Origin: Nitrosophilus kaiyonis
GTDB lineage: Bacteria > Campylobacterota > Campylobacteria > Campylobacterales > Nitratiruptoraceae
Assembly (NCBI RefSeq): GCF_027943725.1
Contig: NZ_AP025696.1
Span: 597,501 to 661,500, forward strand
DNA: 64,000 nucleotides
Direction of reading: 5' to 3'
A model generated the notes under the pieces. That model made no database searches, was not told the origin of the DNA, and saw only the letters and a program-made list of their open reading frames with translations. The position numbers were made by a program, and so were the translations under genes. This document shows, piece after piece, positions 1-7,821 of this stretch; position 1 is the stretch's first letter, and each line of letters begins with the position of its first letter.

Positions 1-1
1 T

Positions 2-121
2 TTAGAAGAATCTTTTAAAATAATTGATAAAAAAGAGGCTGAAAAATTTAAAAGATTAAGATATGAACTTTATAATTTGGAAAAAGAAATTTTAAATATT
101 ACTCCATCTCAATTCTCATAA
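2..121 (+). CDS. C-terminal end of an unidentified protein (partial)
   Basis: An open frame enters from the left edge and stops at TAA 119-121, leaving about 39 residues. The visible peptide is charged and rich in Lys, Glu and Leu, so it is probably a helical or coiled-coil tail. It ends in TPSQFS. Its last 23 bases overlap the 3' end of the convergent hypA gene. Too little is left to name a family. Confidence 0.5.
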   Translation, partial: LEESFKIIDKKEAEKFKRLRYELYNLEKEILNITPSQFS

Positions 122-446
122 GATACATATCTTCACCACTTAATACCTCCAAATCTACACCTTTACAATTTGTACATTCAAAAATCAAAGATTTATGGTC
201 TAACTCATTTATACTATTGCACTCTTTACATTTAACTTTTAATGGATCTATTATCATTTCAAAAGTAGCTTCTTCGCACACAGTTCCTTTTTTGAAAGTA
301 TTAAAGGCACTCTCAAGTAAATAAGGCTCCACTCCACTTAAAACTCCAATCTTAACTACTACTTTTATAACTTTTTTACCTCTATTTTTTTTAACATTAT
401 CCTCTATAATATCTAAAAGACTTTGAACAATAGAATATTCATGCAT
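99..446 (-). CDS. hypA: Hydrogenase maturation nickel metallochaperone HypA
   Basis: HypA helps HypB put nickel into the [NiFe]-hydrogenase large subunit. The 115-residue reading starts at MHEYSIVQSLL, whose Met-His N-terminus supplies nickel ligands in the family. The open frame extends 20 codons further upstream, but those residues do not resemble HypA and lie inside hypX. The C-terminal half has the zinc site as two CxxC pairs (CKEC near residue 73, CTNC near residue 91). It is the last gene of the nickel transporter-hypBCDEXA operon. Its start overlaps the hypX stop by 8 bases, which suggests coupled translation. It meets the partial plus-strand gene tail to tail. Confidence 0.93.
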   Translation of the reverse strand: MHEYSIVQSLLDIIEDNVKKNRGKKVIKVVVKIGVLSGVEPYLLESAFNTFKKGTVCEEATFEMIIDPLKVKCKECNSINELDHKSLIFECTNCKGVDLEVLSGEDMYLMRIEME

Positions 447-2115
447 TTTTTCTCCTATGTTTTGCAAGACGAAGCGGTGTTTGTAATGGACAAATTTTAT
501 AAACAAAATCGTGTCTAAGCCTATGAAATAAACTTTTTGAATTCCAAAACTCAGGATACATTTTTTCTAACTCATTTTCTATACATCTATTAATTAATAT
601 TTCCTCTTTTTCCAAGCAATCTCGTTTTTTATCAAGTAACTCATAAAATTTATCATCTTGCGCTAAGTTTATTGCAAAAGATTCTATTTCTGCGAAATCT
701 TCATATATCATATCGATTAAACCGATATTTTTTGCCTCTTTTGCATTAATTGGTAAGGCTTCATCTAAAAGCTTTTGTGCTATCTCTTTTCCAACTCTTT
801 TTGGCAAAGTGTATGTATGATATTCACTACCACTAAGTCCTATTGTTTTATAGTGAGGGTTAAGTACTGTACCTTTTTTAGCAAAAACGATATCGCATGC
901 AAGTCCTAAAAAGACACCTCCAGCTCCTGCATTTGCACGAAATGCCGTAATGGTTAGGATATCATCACTAAAAAGAATTGTTTTAATGAGATTATTCATA
1001 GCATTGATATTGCTCCAGCCATCTTCTCCTTTTTTTTTGCTATCTTCTAAAATCGTCAAGTGAATTCCATTACTAAAAAACTGCTCACCACCCATCAAAA
1101 CTAAAATATCAACCTCTTCTCTAAGTGTCTCTATCGCATATTTAAGTCTAATGCATTGCTGGCTACTCATAGCACCATTATAAAAATCAAATGCTAAAAA
1201 ACCTACATTTTCTTTTTTATAAAAGGTTATCTCTTTAAATGTTGGCAAATCTGGATCAACATACAAAGAGATTCGCTCCTCTTTTATCCCTTTGAGTCTT
1301 TCTTTTAACACATAGGTTGAAGGGAGTTTGATTTGACGTACTCTATTTTTAATCTCTGTCATCTGCTGTATCCAAACTGCTCCATCAATAGTTTTAACCA
1401 AAACTGCTCCATCTCGTTTTGCTAAGATCTCTTTTGGTTTTACCTCTTTTTTTTCAAGCCCGGTTTGCTCTTTTACTGCTCCAAAAAGATAGACTTCACA
1501 ATCAAAAAAATGATCCTTTACACCAGGATAGTTATCTGAAGCGTTTATTTTTTGTATGACTGTTACTGTGCTGTCTTTGTTCCACTCAATTGCTCTTACA
1601 TTTTGCGTCACTTTTGGATGCAAAGGCTTTTTTGGATTTGCTAAAGGCTCTTGCTTATGTTTTATCTCTTCAATCAACTCATCTATCAGCTTAATTGCCA
1701 AATCACTTACTACCGTTCGATAGAGATACCCTTTGGTAATATTTTTAGATAAAGAAAAGTTTCTATATGCCCATATAGATCCCGCATCAAACTCCTCATC
1801 TGCTTCCAAAATAGATACACCCCACTCTTTTAAATTATTTAATATAGCATTATCGAGTGCATAGGCTCCTCTATCCCCAAATGGACCTGGATGTATGATA
1901 AAAGTTGGATATTTTGTATGAATCTCTTTTGGGATTTTTTTTGTAAGATATGTAGCCAATATAATATCAGGTTTGAAAAGATTTGCTCCTTCTATCATTA
2001 TTTCTTCATTGATAGCATACTCAACACTTACATCATAACCCTCTTCTTTCAAATAACAAAAAACTTTTTGTGTCAAGGTATTAAAAGTATTGCATAGTAA
2101 AAGCACTTTTAGCAT
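439..2115 (-). CDS. hypX: Hydrogenase maturation factor HypX (HoxX), CO-ligand synthase
   Basis: This protein of about 558 residues has two domains. The N-terminal half resembles formyl-tetrahydrofolate transferases (HPGPFGDRGAYALDNAI near residue 75). The C-terminal half resembles enoyl-CoA hydratase/isomerase (NAGAGGVFLGLACDIVFA near residue 395, then a GSEYHTYTLP stretch typical of HypX). In characterised HypX proteins the first domain passes the formyl group of formyl-THF to CoA and the second releases CO for the Fe(CN)2CO centre, mainly when oxygen is present. The start MLKVLLLCNTFN is preferred over the longer frame because its ATG overlaps the hypE stop by 7 bases. It lies between hypE and hypA, which supports a role in maturing the hydrogenases of this locus under microaerobic conditions (inference). 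Confidence 0.9.
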   Translation of the reverse strand: MLKVLLLCNTFNTLTQKVFCYLKEEGYDVSVEYAINEEIMIEGANLFKPDIILATYLTKKIPKEIHTKYPTFIIHPGPFGDRGAYALDNAILNNLKEWGVSILEADEEFDAGSIWAYRNFSLSKNITKGYLYRTVVSDLAIKLIDELIEEIKHKQEPLANPKKPLHPKVTQNVRAIEWNKDSTVTVIQKINASDNYPGVKDHFFDCEVYLFGAVKEQTGLEKKEVKPKEILAKRDGAVLVKTIDGAVWIQQMTEIKNRVRQIKLPSTYVLKERLKGIKEERISLYVDPDLPTFKEITFYKKENVGFLAFDFYNGAMSSQQCIRLKYAIETLREEVDILVLMGGEQFFSNGIHLTILEDSKKKGEDGWSNINAMNNLIKTILFSDDILTITAFRANAGAGGVFLGLACDIVFAKKGTVLNPHYKTIGLSGSEYHTYTLPKRVGKEIAQKLLDEALPINAKEAKNIGLIDMIYEDFAEIESFAINLAQDDKFYELLDKKRDCLEKEEILINRCIENELEKMYPEFWNSKSLFHRLRHDFVYKICPLQTPLRLAKHRRKNA

Positions 2116-3101
2116 ATTCTTGGCAAAATCTCCCCTGTTGGCATATCTAAAAACCGTGTTGTTCCCCACTCGCTTTGTAAAATGACACGACCAGGATAAG
2201 AATCACTCACTTCTCCAACAATCGCAGCATAAGGATTATGTTTTTGTAAAATATTTTGAGCTCTCTTTGCATCTTTTGAATCAACCACAAGTATAAATGT
2301 TCCTTCATTTGCTAAAACAAATGGTTCAAACCCAAGTATCTCACAAATCCCTTTAACACCTTCATCCACACTAAATTTACTCTCTTTTATTTCCATTGTC
2401 ATGTTTGTTACCATTGCCCACTCATTTAAAACTGCAGCCACACCTCCCCTTGTAGCATCTCGCATTGCCTTTATTTTAAGATTAGCTTCTATAAGTTCTT
2501 CTACAATTGGCCATAGGGATTTACAATCGCTTTGAATGGTGTTTGTAAGTTCTATTCCTTCACGTCCTGCAAATATGGTAGCTCCATGTCTTGCAATATC
2601 ACCACTTACTAAAAGTGCATCTCCTACTTCAATGTTTTCTTGAGACGATTGAATAACTCTTTCACCAATGGCAGAAATATTTATATAAACTCCATCACAG
2701 CTTCCCTTAGGTACCACTTTTGTATCGCCTGTCACAATTGCAGCACTATTCACACTAAGCTCATTTTTCATACTTCTCACTATCTTTTCTAAATCACGAA
2801 GCAAAAACCCCTCTTCTATAATAAATGAAAGGCTCAAATATTTTGGCTTTGCTCCCATCATAGCCAAATCGTTGCAACTTCCAGCAATTGATAGCTTTCC
2901 AATGTCACCACCAGGAAAAAAGATAGGAGAAATAGTAAATGAATCTGTTGTAAAAGCAGGATTTGTCAAAGATGGTAAAGCAGTGGCATCTTCAGCCTTT
3001 TGGAGATGTTCATTTTGCAAATGGCGCTGGATCGTTTTTTGGATAAGCTCCATATTTTCTACACCGCCATTTCCCATAGCAAGTGAAACAACCTTTTTCA
3101 T
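2109..3101 (-). CDS. hypE: Hydrogenase maturation protein HypE (carbamoyl dehydratase)
   Basis: HypE is an ATP-dependent enzyme of the AIR-synthase/ThiL superfamily. It accepts a carbamoyl group from HypF on its C-terminal cysteine and dehydrates it to thiocyanate, the source of the cyanide ligands on the iron. The 330-residue protein ends in GEILPRIC, the conserved PRIC tail that carries the acceptor Cys. It also has FFPGGDIGKLSIAGSCNDLAMMGA near residue 60 and TGDTKVVPKG near residue 125. The start MKKVVSLAMGNGG overlaps the hypD stop by 4 bases. Length and motifs are complete. Confidence 0.96.
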   Translation of the reverse strand: MKKVVSLAMGNGGVENMELIQKTIQRHLQNEHLQKAEDATALPSLTNPAFTTDSFTISPIFFPGGDIGKLSIAGSCNDLAMMGAKPKYLSLSFIIEEGFLLRDLEKIVRSMKNELSVNSAAIVTGDTKVVPKGSCDGVYINISAIGERVIQSSQENIEVGDALLVSGDIARHGATIFAGREGIELTNTIQSDCKSLWPIVEELIEANLKIKAMRDATRGGVAAVLNEWAMVTNMTMEIKESKFSVDEGVKGICEILGFEPFVLANEGTFILVVDSKDAKRAQNILQKHNPYAAIVGEVSDSYPGRVILQSEWGTTRFLDMPTGEILPRIC

Positions 3102-4240
3102 TGAACCTCCTGCAAAAGATTGCCATACTTATAGTATGCAGCACATGCTCCTTCGCTGCTTACCATACAACTTCCCAGAGGTTTTTGCGGTGTACAGGCA
3201 GTGCCAAAGACTTGGCACTCTGTCGGTTTTGCCATTCCCCGCAAAATATCGCCACAGATGCAGAGTTTATGATCCTCAATCTCCTCTTTGGGAAGGTTGT
3301 AAAGCTTTTCAGCATCCAAATGTTCATATTCTTTTTTAAGTTTCCATGCACTTTTTGGAATATTTCCAAGCCCTCGCCACTTAAAAAGATCTCTCTTTTC
3401 AAAATATTTTTCAATTAAATTTTGAGCATTGATATTTCCATTGCGGTTAACGCTTCTTTTATACTGGATCTCTACTTCATAGCGATTTTCTAAAAACTGA
3501 CGAACAAGCATCAAAACAGCTTCCATTACATCGACCGGTTCAAATCCAGCAACAACAACAGGTCTATTATATTTTTTAGGAAACTCTTCATAGATTTTGC
3601 TTCCAGTAATTACGCTTACATGGCTTGGTCCCAAAAAAGCATCGATTCTATTATTGTAGCTGTCAATATGCTCATCACGACTATCAATCAATTCTCTCAT
3701 CACTTCTGGAACCGTCACATGATTAATGTGATAAAAAATATTATTTATGTTCTGTTTTAAGGCACTCTCAATGAGTGCAGCTGTCATCGGTGTGGTAGTC
3801 TCAAAACCGATAGCAAAAAAGATAATCTTTTTCGTAGGGTTCTCTTTTGCAATCTTTAATACATCCAAAGGGCTATATACAAATCTTACATCTGCCCCTT
3901 TGCTTCTTGCATCTTGCAAGCTTCCTTGGCTTCCTGGCACCTTTATCATATCTCCAAGAGTACACAAGATCACATCCTCTTGCATTGCTAAAATATAGGC
4001 ATGATCAATCCGCTCTTTTGGCATAATGCAAACTGGACATCCAGGGCCATGGATAAAACGGATATTGGATGGCAAAAGTTGTAAAAGGCCATATTTCATA
4101 ATCGTATGGGTATGCCCCCCGCAAACCTCCATTATGTTTATAGGAAAATCAAGCTTTCTTGCCTCTTTTTGGATCGCTTTTGCAAGAGCTTTGATCGCTT
4201 TTGGATCACGAAATTTTTCATAAAAATCTTTAAGTTCCAC
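3098..4240 (-). CDS. hypD: Hydrogenase maturation protein HypD (Fe-S scaffold)
   Basis: HypD together with HypC holds the iron while CN and CO are attached. Conserved motifs are CGGHTHTI, GPGCPVC and GFETT in the N-terminal half. The C-terminal Fe-S cluster region is CICGDILRG, then GTACTP, then LGSCMVSSEGACAAYY. Three starts are possible. ATG at 4270 has no good Shine-Dalgarno. ATG at 4246 has AGGAG directly against it. GTG at 4240 has AGGAG six bases upstream and gives MELKDFYEKFRDPKAI, a natural HypD beginning, so I prefer it. The gene overlaps hypC upstream by 11 bases and hypE downstream by 4. Confidence 0.95.
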   Translation of the reverse strand: MELKDFYEKFRDPKAIKALAKAIQKEARKLDFPINIMEVCGGHTHTIMKYGLLQLLPSNIRFIHGPGCPVCIMPKERIDHAYILAMQEDVILCTLGDMIKVPGSQGSLQDARSKGADVRFVYSPLDVLKIAKENPTKKIIFFAIGFETTTPMTAALIESALKQNINNIFYHINHVTVPEVMRELIDSRDEHIDSYNNRIDAFLGPSHVSVITGSKIYEEFPKKYNRPVVVAGFEPVDVMEAVLMLVRQFLENRYEVEIQYKRSVNRNGNINAQNLIEKYFEKRDLFKWRGLGNIPKSAWKLKKEYEHLDAEKLYNLPKEEIEDHKLCICGDILRGMAKPTECQVFGTACTPQKPLGSCMVSSEGACAAYYKYGNLLQEVQ

Positions 4241-4523
4241 TGCCATCTCCTGGGCAAATGTCACTCTCATTTATAAGTTGCTCTTTTTCACTCTCCTCCA
4301 TCTTTTCTATTATATCTTGATATAGGGCAATGGACTCTTTTGCATACTCTTCATCGATTATATTCATCGCATATCCTATATGAATAAGAACAAAATCCCC
4401 TACCTTGACTTCATCTGCTATAAAATCGATTCCAACTTCTCTTTGCACACCCAAAGTATCTACAATAGCAGTACATTTTTCTTGATCGATACTTACAACC
4501 TTGCTTGGAATTGATAGACACAT
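4230..4523 (-). CDS. hypC: Hydrogenase maturation chaperone HypC
   Basis: HypC is a small OB-fold chaperone that carries the Fe(CN)2CO unit from the HypD complex to the hydrogenase large subunit. The N-terminus MCLSIPSKVV has the essential Cys2. VGDFVLIHIGYAM near residue 42 is typical of HypC/HupF. At 97 residues it is slightly long, with an acidic C-terminal tail. Its ATG shares one base with the hypB stop (position 4523) and its end overlaps hypD. Only one HypC-type chaperone is seen, so it probably serves both hydrogenases (inference). Confidence 0.95.
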   Translation of the reverse strand: MCLSIPSKVVSIDQEKCTAIVDTLGVQREVGIDFIADEVKVGDFVLIHIGYAMNIIDEEYAKESIALYQDIIEKMEESEKEQLINESDICPGDGSGT

Positions 4524-5251
4524 TAGCGCATCTCCTTTTTAAATGAAATCCATTTTGCAAGCCTTTGGATTGATTCCTCATCCTTTGTAGAGATTTCCAA
4601 AATATCTACATTTGGTTTGAGTCTTCTTGCTGTTTCTTTAGCTTTTTGTATATCAAAATCAAAATATGGTAAAAGATCGGTTTTTGTAATGAGAATAAGA
4701 TCAGCTTGTCTAAACATTACAGGGTATTTTTCTATCTTGTCATCCCCTTCTGGAACACTTACTAAAACGATATTAATATGTGCTCCAACATCATAACTTG
4801 CAGGACACACTAAATTGCCAACATTTTCGATAAAACAGACATCAATTTCATCTAATTTAATATGATGCAAACCCTTATGAACCATAAAGGCATCTAAGTG
4901 ACATGCACTTCCTGTAGTGATTTGGTAAGCCTGTACCCCTTTTGCTCTGATACGATCTGCATCCCTGTTCGTTTCCAAATCTCCTTCAATCACTGCAAAT
5001 TTAAATCTATCTATTTCGGCTAGCTTCTCTAAAAGCGAAGTCTTACCACTTCCTGGACTACTCATAAGATTGATTGCTAATACTCCTGCTTTGTCAAAAT
5101 GAGACCTGTTATGCGTTGCTTCATGGTCATTTTTATCAAGTATTTTTGTAATTATTTCTATTGTTTTTGTGTCATTGAGCTGGGGGTTTGTATGAAGCTC
5201 ATGAGTATGCTCATGATTATCTGTTATGCTGCATCCACAATCTTTGCACAT
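4523..5251 (-). CDS. hypB: Hydrogenase nickel incorporation GTPase HypB
   Basis: HypB is a SIMIBI GTPase that delivers nickel with HypA. The N-terminus MCKDCGC has the CxxCGC high-affinity metal motif, followed by a short His-containing stretch (NHEHTHELH) instead of the long poly-His of some homologues. The P-loop is SSPGSGKTSLLEKL near residue 62. The base-recognition motif TKTD is near residue 195. The metal-binding G-domain residues in SACHLDAFMVHKGL are present. At 242 residues it is within the family range. It is the first hyp gene after the nickel transporter, 12 bases away. Confidence 0.96.
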   Translation of the reverse strand: MCKDCGCSITDNHEHTHELHTNPQLNDTKTIEIITKILDKNDHEATHNRSHFDKAGVLAINLMSSPGSGKTSLLEKLAEIDRFKFAVIEGDLETNRDADRIRAKGVQAYQITTGSACHLDAFMVHKGLHHIKLDEIDVCFIENVGNLVCPASYDVGAHINIVLVSVPEGDDKIEKYPVMFRQADLILITKTDLLPYFDFDIQKAKETARRLKPNVDILEISTKDEESIQRLAKWISFKKEMR

Positions 5252-5263
5252 TTTCTCTCCTCC

Positions 5264-5905
5264 TTAAAAAAACATATTTGTGCCAACAATTAATGAAATT
5301 ACTCCTGCTGTTGCAAAAGCAAACTGAACATTTTTTTGAGTTTGTAACAGATTTTCATTGACAAGTGATATAAAATATCCAAAAACTAAAAATACAAGCA
5401 TTACGCCAACTGTAAAACTTGCTACCATCAAAAGATTAACTTCATGATGAGCAATAGCGCTCAGAGTTATGAGCATACCTCGTACACCCCCTATTCCCAT
5501 AAGAGTACCAACAGTAAGAGCAGAGGTTATCTGTTTTTTTTCACTATGTTCATGAATTTTGCCATACCATATATGGATATGTTTTTTACCATCATGCTCA
5601 TGCCATCCAACATTAATACGACCACTCAAAGCCATAAAAAGTAAAAAAAGTCCAATTGCTATAATAACACTTGAACTAATATAATCACCCCATGCAAGAA
5701 TCTCTTCATTAATGTCAATATGTTGTAAAAGTTTTGCAAAAATAAAAAGTGTAACACCGTGCCCTATAGCAAAAGCAAGGGTAATAAGCATCGTTTTCTT
5801 TTTACTCTTACCAATACTAAAATCAGTAATGGCTGTTAGGTGATCTGGACCAAAAGCGTGTAAAATACCATACCAAAAGATTAAAAGAAGCGGTAAAGAA
5901 TCCAT
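5264..5905 (-). CDS. Nickel/cobalt transporter, UreH/NicO-like membrane protein
   Basis: This 213-residue inner-membrane protein has about six hydrophobic segments. The first segment carries HAFGPDHLTAI, the His-x4-Asp-His type metal signature of the NiCoT/UreH/NicO group. A second histidine occurs in AFAIGHGVTLF near residue 47. A polar His-rich loop near residues 100-120 contains HEHDGKKHIHIWYGKIHEH and may sequester metal. As first gene of the operon ending in hypA it most likely supplies nickel for hydrogenase maturation. An efflux role is possible from the family alone. An operator-like palindrome overlapping a TATAAT box lies just upstream. Confidence 0.8.
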   Translation of the reverse strand: MDSLPLLLIFWYGILHAFGPDHLTAITDFSIGKSKKKTMLITLAFAIGHGVTLFIFAKLLQHIDINEEILAWGDYISSSVIIAIGLFLLFMALSGRINVGWHEHDGKKHIHIWYGKIHEHSEKKQITSALTVGTLMGIGGVRGMLITLSAIAHHEVNLLMVASFTVGVMLVFLVFGYFISLVNENLLQTQKNVQFAFATAGVISLIVGTNMFF

Positions 5906-5921
5906 AATCTTCCTTTATATG

Positions 5922-5938
5922 AATAGTTGTTCACTATT
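5922..5938. promoter_or_regulatory. Inverted repeat overlapping the promoter of the nickel/hyp operon
   Basis: The sequence AATAGT-TGTTC-ACTATT is a perfect 6-bp inverted repeat with a 5-bp spacer. On the minus strand it starts inside a TATAAT box (plus-strand 5936-5941) that lies 31 bases before the nickel transporter ATG, and T-rich sequence lies further upstream. A protein bound here would cover the -10 box and the start point. The binding protein is not known. The TetR protein of the hup operon or a nickel regulator are candidates. The site is also upstream of the divergent gene at 5990. Confidence 0.5.
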
Positions 5939-5989
5939 ATAGTAATATTTGGTAAAATAAAAATAAAAGAAAAAAATAGTTATATAAAA

Positions 5990-6637
5990 ATGGAACCAGA
6001 TATGAGATGTATTTATTGTAATAATGGGACTTATCTTCTTAAAAATGGCTATAGAAAATGTAAAGTATGTAAAAGAAAATTTAGTCCTCAAAAAATTATT
6101 AGAAAACAGAAAATATTGGACTGTTTCTGCAAAAATTTGACTATCAATCAATGTACAAAAGAGAGTAAATATAACTATATTACAATTAAAAATTATTATG
6201 AAGATTTTAGAAAAAAGATAGCTTTTTTTATGGAAGAGGAGTATCTCTCTCGTAAAGATATAAAAGCATATGAAGAGTATATCTATTTGGAACACTCAAA
6301 AGATCCGAAAAAAGATATTTTTGATGGATATAATTTTTTAACATTCGATTATGGAGGAAAAATCTATAATCTATTGATGCCTAATCTTTATAGATTCAAG
6401 CCCTATTTTAGTAAAGATGGATTAAATGAGATATACTATAGGGAATTTAAAAGTTTTTTACGAATCTCTAAAGTGAAAAACAATGTTCACAATAGTCTCA
6501 TTTACAATTTTTGGAATTATCTAGAAGATTTTATGCCAAAATTTAAGGGAATAAAAAGAGAAAACTTTTTCTATTACCTCAAAGAGGCAGAATTTAAATT
6601 CAATTTTGATTGTCAAAAATTAAAGGAAATAGTATGA
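5990..6637 (+). CDS. Transposase-like (IS1595/ISXO2-type) zinc-ribbon protein
   Basis: The protein has about 215 residues if it starts at MEPDMRCIYC; ATG 6002 (MRCIYC) is an alternative. It opens with a CxxC...CxxC zinc ribbon (CIYC, then CKVCKRKFS), as in IS1595-type transposases. It ends with NFWNYLEDFMPKFKGI...FFYYLKEAEFKFN, which resembles the C-terminus of that family. The catalytic DDE region is hard to recognise. I see no terminal inverted repeats or target duplications. The stop TGA overlaps the ATG of the next gene (ATGA), so it sits inside a co-translated operon. This favours a domesticated protein, perhaps a DNA-binding regulator, over a mobile element (inference). Confidence 0.6.
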   Translation: MEPDMRCIYCNNGTYLLKNGYRKCKVCKRKFSPQKIIRKQKILDCFCKNLTINQCTKESKYNYITIKNYYEDFRKKIAFFMEEEYLSRKDIKAYEEYIYLEHSKDPKKDIFDGYNFLTFDYGGKIYNLLMPNLYRFKPYFSKDGLNEIYYREFKSFLRISKVKNNVHNSLIYNFWNYLEDFMPKFKGIKRENFFYYLKEAEFKFNFDCQKLKEIV

Positions 6638-7821
6638 AAAAAGTTGTTATTATTGGTGGTGGGTATGGAGGGATAAAAGCTTTAGAGGAGTTTGCAAAAC
6701 TTAAGCAAAATATTGAAGTAACCCTTATTGATCAGCACACTTACCATTACTTACAAACTGAAAGTTATGATTTGGTTACTTCTAAAATCCCTATTCAAGA
6801 GACTTTTATCTATCTGCCAACTTTAGTTGCTAGCTTTGGAAAAAATTTTTATTTTGTACATGATGAAGCTGTAACGATAGAGGATAATCAAGTGGTTTGT
6901 AAAAAAGACTCCTACCATTTTGATTATTGCATTATAGCAACAGGTAGTGTAACAAAGTTTTTAAAAGGGTTTGAACAAAAGGGAGAGCACTCTTTAGGTG
7001 TTAAAAGTCTCCGCGGTGCCATTCATATAAAGCAGTTTTTTGAACAAGAGCTTTTTGCAAGATTAGAGCCACAAAGAGCAAAGAAGTGTTTTAAAGTAAT
7101 TGTTATTGGTGGGGGCTTGAGTGGAGTAGAGATAGCTGCTGAAATGCGATACTATTTTAACCAATATATCAAAGAAAATGCTCTTAGTTGCGGGAATATT
7201 GATATTCAATTAGTTTCTAAGCATATTTTAAAAGGATTAGCCGAAAAAACACGTAATAGAACCATTAAAAGATTGCAATATTTAGGTGTTTCTTTAATAC
7301 CTCAATATGTTAGCGAAATTAAAGAGCAAGAGGCTATTTTGAGCAATAAAGAAAAAATAGATTTTGATTTTGCCATATTTACTGGAGGAATTGAGCCATC
7401 TCCTTTTATAAAAAATCTCTCTTTTAAAAAAGATAAAAGAGGATTTTTGATTGTTGATGAGTATTTAAAAGTCGAAAAAAATATCTTTGCTATAGGTGAT
7501 GTAGCAGTTTTAAAAGATAAGCAAGGAAACCCTGTTCCTCCAACTGCACAAAGTGCTGAACAAAGTGGAGTAATTGCAGCAAAAAATATCTTGCATACCA
7601 TTTTAAATAGACCTATGCAAAGAGCCGATATTAAACTTCAAGGACTTGCTATTGCATTAGGTGGTAGATATGCTGTGATTGTAACGCCTTTTGGCTTACA
7701 AATTAGTGGTTTTTTGGGTTGGCTTGGAAAAAAAGCGATTGAAAAATGGTATAAAACACCTCTAAAATTCAAAGCAAAACAGGGATTTAAAAAACTAAAA
7801 CAGTGTAAGGAACATACATGA
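6634..7821 (+). CDS. NDH-2-like NAD(P)H:quinone oxidoreductase (FAD flavoprotein)
   Basis: This 395-residue two-dinucleotide-binding-domain flavoprotein has the FAD motif VVIIGGGYGGIKALEE at its N-terminus. The NADH motif VIVIGGGLSGVEIAAE is near residue 157. IFAIGDVAVLKD near residue 285 is followed by PPTAQSAEQSG, the AQxAxQ-like motif of type II NADH dehydrogenases. Such enzymes pass electrons from NADH to quinone without pumping protons. The start MKKVVIIGGG is preceded by AAGGAA. It overlaps the transposase-like gene and the yaaA gene by 4 bases each. Sulfide:quinone oxidoreductase is a less likely alternative because its paired catalytic cysteines are not evident. Confidence 0.82.
   Translation: MKKVVIIGGGYGGIKALEEFAKLKQNIEVTLIDQHTYHYLQTESYDLVTSKIPIQETFIYLPTLVASFGKNFYFVHDEAVTIEDNQVVCKKDSYHFDYCIIATGSVTKFLKGFEQKGEHSLGVKSLRGAIHIKQFFEQELFARLEPQRAKKCFKVIVIGGGLSGVEIAAEMRYYFNQYIKENALSCGNIDIQLVSKHILKGLAEKTRNRTIKRLQYLGVSLIPQYVSEIKEQEAILSNKEKIDFDFAIFTGGIEPSPFIKNLSFKKDKRGFLIVDEYLKVEKNIFAIGDVAVLKDKQGNPVPPTAQSAEQSGVIAAKNILHTILNRPMQRADIKLQGLAIALGGRYAVIVTPFGLQISGFLGWLGKKAIEKWYKTPLKFKAKQGFKKLKQCKEHT

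Noticed and set aside
439-2169. Longer start for hypX with 18 extra residues
   Set aside because: The added residues do not resemble HypX and would extend far into hypE. The ATG at 2115 gives the normal family start and a short overlap.
5927-6637. A complete insertion sequence around the transposase-like gene
   Set aside because: I found no terminal inverted repeats or target duplications, and both ends run directly into neighbouring regulatory or coding sequence.
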